The notes under the pieces were generated by a model. The model was not told the origin of the DNA. It did not search any database and saw nothing but the letters and a program-made list of their open reading frames with translations. A stretch of DNA of 17,142 nucleotides from Paracoccaceae bacterium. Its GTDB lineage: Bacteria > Pseudomonadota > Alphaproteobacteria > Rhodobacterales > Rhodobacteraceae. The position numbers and the translations under genes were made by a program. Shown piece by piece: positions 6,891-13,844 of the stretch. The first letter of the stretch is position 1; the number at the start of each line of letters is the position of its first letter. The DNA is taken from contig WFQA01000261.1 in the NCBI GenBank assembly GCA_015487255.1, forward strand, positions 1 through 17,142, read 5' to 3'.

Positions 6891-7541
6891 ATGCGTGCTA
6901 TCTTTGAAAAAGAGGGGCGAATCTGGTTCCGGCAGGCGCTCACAGAGACCGATTTGCAAAATATGGACGATGACCGGCTTTTCAAAGACAAGGCCGGTGC
7001 ACGGGTTGAAAGTGGAAATATCCAAAAACCCCTCAGCAAAATCGCCCGCATTCTTAGCCCGCTGACCTCACAAGCCAACCAACTGCACGCTGTGCGAACC
7101 GTTGCCTTCAACAAAACCGATGCCGTAAACTGGGGTGTGCCCTGGCATCAGGACCGTGTGATCGCCCTGCGCAACCGGCATGAGGTCAAGGGATATTTCA
7201 ACTGGTCACAAAAATCCGGTATCTGGCATTGCGAACCACCCCTCCCCCTGCTCAACAGCATGTATTTCGTGCGGGTTCATCTCGACGATTGCGACGCGCA
7301 AAACGGCGCGATGCAGATCGCCGTCGGCAGCCATATCGAAGGATGGGTCGCCACCCGGGATGCCAACCGCATAGCCGAAAAATATCCGCAGGAAACCTGC
7401 ACGGCGAAAAGAGGTGATATACTGGTGCTTAAAATGCTGACATTGCACCGCTCAAGCCCGGCCCGCAATCCATTGCCACGGCGCACCTTCAGAATTGATT
7501 TTGCATCAGATGGTTTGCCCGCACCCTTGGAGTGGGCCTGA
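6891..7541 (+). CDS. Phytanoyl-CoA dioxygenase (PhyH)-like non-haem iron oxygenase
   Basis: A 216-residue Fe(II)/2-oxoglutarate-type oxygenase. The metal triad is visible as His86 and Asp88 (PWHQD) and His186 (LTLHRSS), with Arg197 or Arg198 placed to bind 2-oxoglutarate. The segment HLDDCDAQNGAMQIAVGSH (130-148) is diagnostic for the PhyH family. Members hydroxylate varied small molecules, so the substrate cannot be read from sequence. The frame stays open upstream to 6792, but that part passes through the palindromic repeat; the ATG at 6891 gives a sensible N-terminus, although it has no good ribosome site. The gene is bracketed by inverted repeats at 6819 and 7569 and lies 73 bp after the radical SAM gene, so they may act together or the gene may have been inserted. 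Confidence 0.85.
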   Translation: MRAIFEKEGRIWFRQALTETDLQNMDDDRLFKDKAGARVESGNIQKPLSKIARILSPLTSQANQLHAVRTVAFNKTDAVNWGVPWHQDRVIALRNRHEVKGYFNWSQKSGIWHCEPPLPLLNSMYFVRVHLDDCDAQNGAMQIAVGSHIEGWVATRDANRIAEKYPQETCTAKRGDILVLKMLTLHRSSPARNPLPRRTFRIDFASDGLPAPLEWA

Positions 7542-7568
7542 CCGCACGACACACTCCCCCGCAACAAA

Positions 7569-7596
7569 CCGTAGGGTGCGTGGTCTCCACGCACCG
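7569..7596 (-). repeat. 28-bp palindromic repeat, copy 2 (inverted)
   Basis: This is the exact reverse complement of 6819-6846, with all 28 bases matching. It sits between the converging ends of the dioxygenase gene (stop at 7539-7541) and aroB (stop at 7605-7607). The 9-bp hairpin could help stop transcription from either side, although neither side carries a T tract. Confidence 0.85.
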
Positions 7597-7604
7597 ATCT
7601 TCTG

Positions 7605-8717
7605 CTACCGCCCCCTCAGCGCATCCTCCAACACAGCTTTTACCACAGCCATATCCACCTGTTTCTCCACAAAAGCCTGCCCGATACCCCGCGCCAGAAT
7701 AAAGGCAATCTGGCCGTTTGATACCTTTTTATCCTGCCCCATCAGCCCAATCAGCCCCGCCGCATCGGGCAATTCCCCCTCGATCTCTGAAATATCCTTT
7801 TTCATGCCCATCGCCGCCAGATGGGCGCGCACCCGCGAGGGGTCCTCCTGCGGGCAAAGCCCAAGCCGCATCGAAAGCTCAAAAGCCAGCGCGCAGCCGA
7901 TGGCCACACCCTCGCCGTGCAACAACCGGTCAGAATAACCCGTCGCCGCCTCCAGCGCGTGGCCAAACGTATGGCCAAGGTTCAGCAAAGCCCGCTCGCC
8001 ATGCTCTTTTTCATCCCGCGCCACGATCCCGGCTTTCATCTCGCACGAGCGGCGGATGGCATGGATCCGCCCGGCCTCGTTGCCCTTCGCCATCTCCGGG
8101 CCGTTGGCCTCCAGCCATGCAAAAAAATCCGCATCCCCCAGCAGCCCGTATTTGACCACCTCGCCATAACCGGAAATAAACTCCCGCCCCGGCAGGGTGG
8201 TGAGCACATCGGTATCGGCCAGCACCAGCCTGGGCTGGTGAAAGGCCCCGATCAGGTTTTTGCCCTGTTTGGAGTTGATGCCGGTCTTGCCCCCGACCGA
8301 GCTGTCCACCTGCGCCAAAAGCGAAGTGGGGATCTGGATGAAATCCACCCCCCGCCGCAGAATCGCCGCCGCAAACCCCGCCAGATCACCAATAACCCCG
8401 CCGCCAAAAGCCACCACGATATCCGCGCGCTCGACCCGCATCCCGATCAGCCATTCCACCGCTTGCTCAAGCCCCGGCCAGCCCTTGGTTTTTTCGCCAG
8501 GCGCCAGCGCCAGCGCCTGCATCGAAATACCCGAGGCAGCCAGCCCCGCGCGCAGGCTTTCCAAATGCAGCGCCGCCACGTTTTCATCACTGATCACAAA
8601 CACCCGTTTTTGCTGCAAAAACGGCAACATCAGCGCCCCGGCCCGCCCCAACAGCCCCGGCCCGATATGAATTTCATAACCGCGCGCCCCCAGCGCCACA
8701 TCCAAAACCTCAGTCAT
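7605..8717 (-). CDS. aroB: 3-dehydroquinate synthase AroB
   Basis: AroB converts DAHP to 3-dehydroquinate, the second step of the shikimate pathway, in the cytoplasm with NAD and a divalent metal. The 370-residue product has the nucleotide-binding GGGVIGDLAGF (105-115), the conserved IPTSLLAQVDSSVGGKTGIN stretch (129-148), and metal ligands Glu186 in GYGEVVKYG, His249 in NLGHTFGH and His267 in LLHGEG. Its ATG at 8717 overlaps the aroK stop by 4 nt (ATGA), showing translational coupling. The C-terminus is complete. Downstream there is no classic terminator, only the palindromic repeat copy 2. Confidence 0.96.
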   Translation of the reverse strand: MTEVLDVALGARGYEIHIGPGLLGRAGALMLPFLQQKRVFVISDENVAALHLESLRAGLAASGISMQALALAPGEKTKGWPGLEQAVEWLIGMRVERADIVVAFGGGVIGDLAGFAAAILRRGVDFIQIPTSLLAQVDSSVGGKTGINSKQGKNLIGAFHQPRLVLADTDVLTTLPGREFISGYGEVVKYGLLGDADFFAWLEANGPEMAKGNEAGRIHAIRRSCEMKAGIVARDEKEHGERALLNLGHTFGHALEAATGYSDRLLHGEGVAIGCALAFELSMRLGLCPQEDPSRVRAHLAAMGMKKDISEIEGELPDAAGLIGLMGQDKKVSNGQIAFILARGIGQAFVEKQVDMAVVKAVLEDALRGR

Positions 8718-9283
8718 GCTTCAGCGCCCTTATCTTTGCCCTTTTGACCGGCCAATGCCGCCAGCCCTTTCAAAATATCGTCCACCACCACCTCGTGGCT
8801 GTTTTCAGCATGGCTATCAACCACAAAATCAGCCGTGGCATAGATCGGGTAACGAGCATCCATCAGTTCCTTGAGCACCGCGCGTGGGTTTTGTGCCTCC
8901 AGCAAGGGCCTTCCCGGCTTGCCCGCAACCCGGCTCCAGAGCGTATCAAGATCAGCCCGCAACCAAACCGAGATAGCCACCCGCTCGACCTCGGCGCGCA
9001 CCAGCGGCGAAATAAACGCCCCGCCCCCGGTGGCCAGCACCCTGGGCGGGCCGCGCAGCAGGCGCGAAATCACCTTGGCCTCGCCATCCCTAAACCCCGG
9101 CTCGCCAAAGCGCTCGAAAACCTCCGGTATGCTCATCCCCGCCGCCGCCGCGATTTCATCGTCTGAATCAACAAACCCAACCCCGAGCCGCGCCGCCAGC
9201 CGCCGCCCGACACTGGATTTGCCGCAGCCCATCAGCCCGACCAGCACCAGTGTTTTATCGAGTTTGCGCAAAGCGTTGCCCAT
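8714..9283 (-). CDS. aroK: Shikimate kinase AroK
   Basis: AroK phosphorylates shikimate at the 3-hydroxyl using ATP. The 189-residue product shows the P-loop GLMGCGKS at 16-23, the DSDDEI acidic motif (39-44), the shikimate-binding arginine Arg65 in FRDGE, the GGG motif at 86-88 and a lid-like GKPGRPLL segment. The frame is open to 9571, but that extension overlaps the divergent small gene and its promoter, so I take ATG 9283, which gives the family's usual length. Its ribosome site is weak. It precedes aroB with a 4-nt overlap, a common alphaproteobacterial pair. No clear promoter was found on this strand, apart from a TATATT about 60 bp upstream. Confidence 0.95.
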   Translation of the reverse strand: MGNALRKLDKTLVLVGLMGCGKSSVGRRLAARLGVGFVDSDDEIAAAAGMSIPEVFERFGEPGFRDGEAKVISRLLRGPPRVLATGGGAFISPLVRAEVERVAISVWLRADLDTLWSRVAGKPGRPLLEAQNPRAVLKELMDARYPIYATADFVVDSHAENSHEVVVDDILKGLAALAGQKGKDKGAEA

Positions 9284-9307
9284 TGAAAAACTTTCAAAAC
9301 TAGGTGA

Positions 9308-9336
9308 TTGCTGCAAGGCAAAAATCACGCTAATAT
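9308..9336 (+). promoter_or_regulatory. Good sigma70-type promoter candidate for the small gene-exported protein-xerD operon
   Basis: TTGCTG (9308-9313) and TAATAT (9331-9336) are separated by exactly 17 bp. It lies in the 153-bp divergent gap after aroK and would give a leader of about 95 nt before the ATG at 9437. That leader contains a 14-bp perfect palindrome and a small hairpin near the ribosome site. Confidence 0.5.
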
Positions 9337-9354
9337 AGCCAAAAGGCCGGAAAT

Positions 9355-9422
9355 GGCGGCGCGCCGCCTCATAATACCGGTTTAGCATTGTGGCAGATGA
9401 AGGCAAACCCCGAAAAACGGGG
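9355..9422 (+). other. Structured leader: GC palindrome plus hairpin beside the ribosome site
   Basis: GGCGGCGCGCCGCC (9355-9368) is a perfect 14-bp palindrome. Further on, CCCCG (9408-9412) and CGGGG (9418-9422) flank AAAAA and form a hairpin ending 14 nt before the ATG at 9437, partly covering the purine-rich ribosome site. Both lie in the predicted leader of the operon. A role in translation control is inference only. Confidence 0.35.
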
Positions 9423-9436
9423 GAGAAAGGGCAGAG

Positions 9437-9574
9437 ATGATCCGCTGGTTGATCAAATATACCATTATTCTGGGGCTGCTTGGGGCGGCCGGGGTGGCGG
9501 GCTATGCGCTGCTGTTTGACCTGCCAGCCGAAAAAACAGAGATCACCATTCCGGTGACCCCGATCGGGCAATAG
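9437..9574 (+). CDS. Small single-span membrane protein, 45 residues
   Basis: The frame encodes 45 residues: a basic start (MIRWLIKY), one strongly hydrophobic span at about 5-27, and an acidic-to-neutral tail (LPAEKTEITIPVTPIGQ). It probably sits in the inner membrane with the tail outside. Support for it being real: a purine-rich ribosome site (GGGAGAAAGGG) upstream of the ATG, a promoter candidate in front, coding-like base use, and a stop codon (TAG at 9572-9574) that abuts the next gene's start (TAGTGATG), the arrangement of translational coupling. I recall similar short proteins upstream of the xerD region in Rhodobacteraceae but know no function. Confidence 0.75.
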   Translation: MIRWLIKYTIILGLLGAAGVAGYALLFDLPAEKTEITIPVTPIGQ

Positions 9575-9576
9575 TG

Positions 9577-11124
9577 ATGTGGCGCGCGCTGGCCATGGCG
9601 GTTTTTTTCGCCGGAAGCGCTTCTGCGCAGGCGCCGCGCTCGGCGATCGACTGGCTGTCGGAAAGCCTGTTGCAACCGCCCAATTTTGTCATCACCCCGC
9701 CGGGGCGCTCCGGGCATACCGAGGATGTCTCCATTACCGCCGTACCGCTGGACAAGGTCAGCCGTGATGCGGTGGGGCTTTTACCCCCAGAACGCACCGG
9801 TTTTGCCGGAGCATTATGGGGGGATCTGACCTCGGACGAGATTGTCGCGCTGCTCGACGGGATGGCGCATAGCGAGCTGCCCGAGGTGGCAGCGCTTTTC
9901 AAGCGGGTGCTGATGGCGCAAAGCGACCCGCCGGTTGACAGTGGCAACCATAGCCGCCTGTTATTGGCGCGTATCGACCACCTGTTTAACATGGGCGCGC
10001 TTGACGAGGCCGAGAGCCTGATATTGCTCGCCGGGGCCTCGGATGCGGAAATATTTCGCCGCTGGTTTGAAATCGCCCTGATCGACCAGCGCACCAACGC
10101 GCCCTGTGCCGCGCTCAAAGAGCGGCCCGCGCTCTCAGATGATGTGGCTACAAGGGTCATCTGCCTGGCCCGCGCGGGAGACTGGAACGCAGCGGCGATC
10201 ACCGCCTCGCTGGGGGAAACCCTGGGCAATATCTCGGAAAAAGACGCTGATCTGCTGGTGCGCTTTCTCGACCCGGTCATGTTTGCCGACCTGCCGGACC
10301 CGGGCATCCCCGAGCCGCTTGACCCGATCACCTTCACCCTGCGCGAGGCGCTGGCCCTGCCCCGCCCCGCGGAGCCGCTGCCCCTGCCCTATCTGAATAT
10401 CGACCGCGATCTGCGCACCCCGGCCCGGCAGCGCATTCAGGCCGCCGAACGGCTGGTTCAGGCCTCGGCCATTCCGCCGACATTGCTCTTTGCCGCTTAT
10501 CGTGGCACACGCGCGGCCTCTTCCGGCGGCGCATGGGGGCGGGCAGAATTTGTGCAGGCGCTGGATGCGGCATTGGTCAGGGAAGATGATGCGGCACTGG
10601 CGGATGCTGTATCAGCGGCAATAAGGGGTTTTGCCGAGGCCAGGCTGCTTTATGCTTTTGCCGATGAATATGGCGCGGCATTGGCTGAATATCAGCCCGG
10701 GGAGGAAACCGGGAAAATAGCTCCACAGGTTCGCCGGATCCTGCTTTTGGCCGGCCAGCCGCTGGAAAACTGGCAGGGGCTTGGGGGGGCGGACCATGAT
10801 TATGTGCAGTTTGCCAGCCAACTGGCCAAAGGTGCGGTGATCACCGGCATCAGCCCTTACAACACCGCGCTGGCCGATGCGATCCACATGGCTTTCAGCA
10901 ACCTGACCCCGCCGCGCGCTGACCTGCCCTTGCAGCTCGAAAAAATCGACGCGGGCAATTATGGCGAGGTGCTGCTGCGTGCCATCAACCTGCTCAGCCC
11001 CGGCCGCGAGGCCGACCCGCGCGACATCCACGAAGGGCTCTATTTGTTGCGCAAACTCGGGCTGAACACCCCGGCACGCCGCATAGCAACCCAGCTTTTG
11101 CTGATCGAGCCGCATTCCACATGA
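9577..11124 (+). CDS. Exported protein of unknown function upstream of xerD
   Basis: The 515-residue product begins with a typical Sec signal peptide (hydrophobic 3-13, then ASA-Q near residues 15-18), so the mature protein is periplasmic. The rest is Ala/Leu-rich and predicted mostly helical. It has stretches such as ARIDHLFNMGALDEAESLILLAG (131-153) and TRVICLARAGDWNAAAI (192-208) that look like TPR-type helical hairpins. Cys177 and Cys196 could pair as a disulphide. No catalytic motif was seen. ATG 9577 follows a possible GTG at 9574 that overlaps the small gene's stop; its own stop overlaps the xerD start by 4 nt (ATGA). I recall similar hypothetical proteins beside xerD in this family of bacteria. 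The close coupling suggests shared expression, not necessarily a shared function. Confidence 0.85.
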   Translation: MWRALAMAVFFAGSASAQAPRSAIDWLSESLLQPPNFVITPPGRSGHTEDVSITAVPLDKVSRDAVGLLPPERTGFAGALWGDLTSDEIVALLDGMAHSELPEVAALFKRVLMAQSDPPVDSGNHSRLLLARIDHLFNMGALDEAESLILLAGASDAEIFRRWFEIALIDQRTNAPCAALKERPALSDDVATRVICLARAGDWNAAAITASLGETLGNISEKDADLLVRFLDPVMFADLPDPGIPEPLDPITFTLREALALPRPAEPLPLPYLNIDRDLRTPARQRIQAAERLVQASAIPPTLLFAAYRGTRAASSGGAWGRAEFVQALDAALVREDDAALADAVSAAIRGFAEARLLYAFADEYGAALAEYQPGEETGKIAPQVRRILLLAGQPLENWQGLGGADHDYVQFASQLAKGAVITGISPYNTALADAIHMAFSNLTPPRADLPLQLEKIDAGNYGEVLLRAINLLSPGREADPRDIHEGLYLLRKLGLNTPARRIATQLLLIEPHST

Positions 11125-12029
11125 GCACCCATCGCTGGATACCGATGTTTCTGGAAGCGATCCGGGCGGAGCGCAATATCGCGGATAATACGCTAGTAAG
11201 CTACCACCATGACCTGAAGGATTTTTCCGCAAGCGTTGATATTGAGCACGCGGGCCATGATGTAATCACCGCCTATCTGCTGGCGCTGGAAACCCGGGGG
11301 CTGGCCCAGGCAACCAGGGCGCGGCGGCTGGCCTCGATCAGGCAGCTTTATGCCTTTGCCTTTCAGGAAGGGCTGCGGGCGGATAACCCGGCGGCGCGGA
11401 TAAAGGGGCCAAAACGGCAGAAAACCCTGCCCGCAACCCTGCGCGAGAACGAAGTGGACGCCCTGCTGGAGGCGGCGGGCAAAACCGGTAAAACCCCTGC
11501 CTTGCGGGCGCGCAACACCTGCCTCTTTGAGCTGCTCTATGCCACCGGCCTGCGGTCGAGCGAGCTGGTTTCACTGCCCCTGATGGCGGTGACGGGAGAC
11601 CCGCAAATGATATTGGTGCGCGGCAAGGGCGGGGTCGAGCGCATGGTGCCGCTCAGCCCGCCGGCGCGGGCGGCGCTGAAACTGTGGTTGCCGCAGCGCG
11701 ATGAAATACTGAAGGCCCGCGGGCGGCAATCACGGTTTTTATTCCCCAATAAGGCTGGTGAATCACACTTCTCGCGGGTGCAGTTTTTTACTCTGGTCAA
11801 AAACGTGGCGCAAAATGCCGGGCTGGACGCCACAAAAATATCCCCCCACACATTGCGCCATGCTTTTGCCACCCATCTGCTGGCCAATGGAGCCGATCTG
11901 CGCGCTATCCAGATGCTGCTTGGCCATGCGGATATCGCCACCACCGAGATATATACCCATGTGCTCGATGAGCGGCTTAAAGCGCTGGTGTTGGAAAAAC
12001 ATCCGTTGGAAGGTTTCCAGCACAAATGA
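11121..12029 (+). CDS. xerD: Tyrosine recombinase XerD
   Basis: A cytoplasmic site-specific recombinase that, with XerC, resolves chromosome dimers at dif. The 302-residue length is standard. The N-terminal SAM-like domain (about 5-90) binds DNA. The C-terminal catalytic domain carries the full set: Arg145 (TGLRSSEL), Lys169 (RGKGGVER), His243 and Arg246 (PHTLRHAFATHLL), His269 (LLGHAD) and the nucleophile Tyr278 (TEIYTHV). With complete catalytic residues, a housekeeping context and no integrated element nearby, it is XerC/D rather than a phage integrase; XerD is preferred over XerC from the overall look and the aroK/tlyC neighbourhood. It is translated from an ATG inside the end of the exported-protein gene. 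Confidence 0.9.
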   Translation: MSTHRWIPMFLEAIRAERNIADNTLVSYHHDLKDFSASVDIEHAGHDVITAYLLALETRGLAQATRARRLASIRQLYAFAFQEGLRADNPAARIKGPKRQKTLPATLRENEVDALLEAAGKTGKTPALRARNTCLFELLYATGLRSSELVSLPLMAVTGDPQMILVRGKGGVERMVPLSPPARAALKLWLPQRDEILKARGRQSRFLFPNKAGESHFSRVQFFTLVKNVAQNAGLDATKISPHTLRHAFATHLLANGADLRAIQMLLGHADIATTEIYTHVLDERLKALVLEKHPLEGFQHK

Positions 12030-12156
12030 AATCATTACGCACTGCTCTTAGCATTACGATTGCGCGCTGCATTTTTATTTTTCCGAAGCAAAACACCAAC
12101 GCCGCCGGGGCTTCATTCCAAGCTGCACCCTCAAAGCCGAAATCATCGCGCCATGC

Positions 12157-12185
12157 TTGCGATTCAGCCGGGCAGGCTCCATAAT
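12157..12185 (+). promoter_or_regulatory. Candidate promoter of the TlyC-like gene
   Basis: TTGCGA and CATAAT are separated by exactly 17 bp, with the -10 box 28 nt upstream of the ATG at 12214. It lies in the 184-bp gap after xerD, which otherwise holds no gene. I see no terminator for xerD in that gap. Confidence 0.42.
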
Positions 12186-12213
12186 AGATCAAATTTCATA
12201 AGGATTTAAGGGC

Positions 12214-13530
12214 ATGAACCCGGAAACAAACGATATTGTGAGCCAAGGTTACCCGGCCGAGATCTGGTGGATACCTGCGGCCATTCTGCTGCTGCTGCTC
12301 ATCTCGGGCTTTTTCTCCGGCTCGGAAACCGCATTGACCGCCGCCAACCGCGCCAAGCTGCACGGCATGGCCGAAAAGGGCGATGCAGGGGCAAAGCGCG
12401 CCCTTGCGCTCACCGATGACAGCGAAAAGCTGATCGGCGCGGTTTTGCTGGGCAACAATCTGGTCAATATCCTATCTGCCGCGCTGGCCACCAGCCTGTT
12501 TACCCTGCTGGCCGGGGCCAATGGTGTGGTTGTGGCCACATTGGTGATGACCCTGCTGGTGCTGATCTTCGCTGAAGTGCTGCCCAAAACCTATGCCATA
12601 ACCAATGCCGAGCTGGCGGCCTCGCGGGTTTCGCGCGCGCTCACGCCGATTGTGTTTTTCCTCTCGCCGGTAGTTGGAATCATCCGCATTCTGGTGCGCG
12701 GTATCTTGCGGCTGGTCGGGGTGCGCACAGACCCGGAGGCCAGCATTCTGGCCGCGCATCAGGAAATCGCCGATGCGATTTCACTGCATCACTCGGAAGG
12801 CATGGTCGCCAAGGTTGACCGCGACCGCCTGCTCGGGGCGCTAGACCTGAAAGAGCGCGAGGTGGCCGAGATCATGCTGCATCGCTCAGATATAGAGATG
12901 ATCGACGCGGATGCCCCCTCCAGCGAAATTCTGGATCAATGTTTACGCTCTAATTACACCCGCATCCCGCTTTACCGTGATGAGCCGGAAAACATCATCG
13001 GGGTAATCCACGCCAAGGATCTGCTGCGCGCCGTGCATGAGAAAATCAGCAAAAACGGACTGGAAAGCCTGAAGGATTTTGATATCCTCTCGGTGGCGAT
13101 GAAACCCTATTTCGTGCCGGAAACCACCTCGCTTGATGACCAGATGCGCGAGTTTTTACGCCGCAAAGTGCATTTTGCCCTGGTGGTGGATGAATATGGC
13201 TCGCTGCAAGGGTTGATCACGCTGGAGGATATTTTAGAGGAAATCGTTGGCGAGATAACCGATGAGCATGACGAGGAGGATGAGGATTTTCGCCGCGAAT
13301 CCGATGGGTCGATCATTGTGGACGGTTCAATGACCATCCGCGACCTGAACCGTCAGAGCGACTGGGCCTTGAGCGACGAGGATGCAAACACCGTGGCTGG
13401 TCTCGTTATCCATGAGGCACAGATGATCCCGGCCGAGGGTCAGGTTTTCTCCTTTCAGGGGGTGCGTTTTGAGGTGCTGAAACGCGAGGTCAACCGGCTG
13501 ACCAAGCTAAAAATACGCAAAATCGGCTGA
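12214..13530 (+). CDS. Hemolysin-family (TlyC/CorC-like) CNNM-CBS membrane protein
   Basis: The 438-residue product has the CNNM (DUF21) membrane domain at about 15-165 with the signature motifs SGFFSGSETAL (31-41), GNNLVNIL (80-87) and EVLPKTYA (121-128). A pair of CBS domains follows at about 225-345 (SNYTRIPLYRDEPENIIGVI and VDEYGSLQGLITLEDILEEIVGE), then an acidic linker (DEHDEEDED) and a CorC/HlyC C-terminal domain (366-436). Such proteins are inner-membrane cation exporters or regulators, with magnesium or cobalt implicated in characterised members; the hemolysin name is historical and does not indicate toxicity. The CBS pair probably senses nucleotide. The ATG follows AAGG at good spacing. 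The protein is complete and typical. Confidence 0.92.
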   Translation: MNPETNDIVSQGYPAEIWWIPAAILLLLLISGFFSGSETALTAANRAKLHGMAEKGDAGAKRALALTDDSEKLIGAVLLGNNLVNILSAALATSLFTLLAGANGVVVATLVMTLLVLIFAEVLPKTYAITNAELAASRVSRALTPIVFFLSPVVGIIRILVRGILRLVGVRTDPEASILAAHQEIADAISLHHSEGMVAKVDRDRLLGALDLKEREVAEIMLHRSDIEMIDADAPSSEILDQCLRSNYTRIPLYRDEPENIIGVIHAKDLLRAVHEKISKNGLESLKDFDILSVAMKPYFVPETTSLDDQMREFLRRKVHFALVVDEYGSLQGLITLEDILEEIVGEITDEHDEEDEDFRRESDGSIIVDGSMTIRDLNRQSDWALSDEDANTVAGLVIHEAQMIPAEGQVFSFQGVRFEVLKREVNRLTKLKIRKIG

Positions 13531-13556
13531 GCATTTCCTTGGCGATCGCCCCACTT

Positions 13557-13671
13557 TTAAGGCGTTTTGCGTTTGATTTGAATCGCTATTACCGTTGAAC
13601 GCGATTGTTTTACAATCACTGCCTCAATGGTAAAACCGACAGGTGGTTCAGATAAACGCAAAACGCTTTAA
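13557..13671. repeat. Nested long palindrome downstream of the TlyC-like gene (MITE-like)
   Basis: The outer arms TTAAGGCGTTTTGCGTTT (13557-13574) and its complement at 13654-13671 match at 17 of 18 bases, 13 of them in an unbroken block. Inside, TTACCGTTGA (13589-13598) pairs with TCAATGGTAA (13624-13633) at 9 of 10. At the centre, GATTGT (13603-13608) and ACAATC (13612-13617) form a 6-bp hairpin with a TTT loop. Looser symmetry (CCTTGGC) continues outward to about 13537 and 13695. No protein is encoded. It could be a small non-autonomous inverted-repeat element, a structured RNA or a cruciform; no target duplication is evident. Confidence 0.7.
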
Positions 13672-13681
13672 CTGGGGTGAA

Positions 13682-13783
13682 TTGGCGCAGCCAAGGGGGG
13701 CGGCAGCCCCCGCCGATGGCGTAGCCGAGGCCATCTCCGCCCAAAAGATGATTTTTGCGCAGCAAAATCGGCTTTTGGGCGGA
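13682..13783. repeat. Cluster of small hairpins built on GCGNAGC cores
   Basis: Four stems follow each other: TTGGC-GCA-GCCAA (13682-13694); GGGGGC-GGCA-GCCCCC (13696-13711); GATGGC/GCCATC (13715-13735) enclosing GGC-GTA-GCC; and TCCGCCCAAAAG with CTTTTGGGCGGA (13736-13747 with 13772-13783), which encloses GATTTTTGC-GCA-GCAAAATC. Three carry GCGNAGC, a sequence known to form unusually stable single-strand mini-hairpins. A T8 run follows at 13801-13808, too far away for a classic terminator. With the palindrome before it, this accounts for the 314-bp gap between genes; no coding frame there is convincing. Confidence 0.7.
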
Positions 13784-13844
13784 ACCAATGCTGCATTATA
13801 TTTTTTTTCGAACAACCGCAAAAACCACCGGTAATGGTAAAACT

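Noticed and set aside
7821..8747. Open frame on the plus strand opposite aroB
   Set aside because: AroB on the minus strand is complete and certain; this is an antisense shadow without ribosome site or motifs.
9284..9571. N-terminal extension of AroK
   Set aside because: It runs through the divergent promoter and the 45-codon gene; the P-loop is near the N-terminus in the family, which fits ATG 9283.
11121..12029. Phage or island integrase marking a mobile element
   Set aside because: The tyrosine recombinase has normal XerC/D length and a housekeeping context, with no tRNA, attachment repeats or phage genes nearby.
13736..13808. Intrinsic terminator for the TlyC-like gene formed by the 12-bp stem and the T8 run
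   Set aside because: The stem ends at 13783, 17 nt before the T run, and it lies about 200 bp after the stop codon; the geometry does not fit a classic terminator.
13531..13844. CRISPR array in the repeat-rich gap
   Set aside because: The repeats are inverted hairpins of different sequence, not direct repeats with regular spacers, and no cas genes are present.
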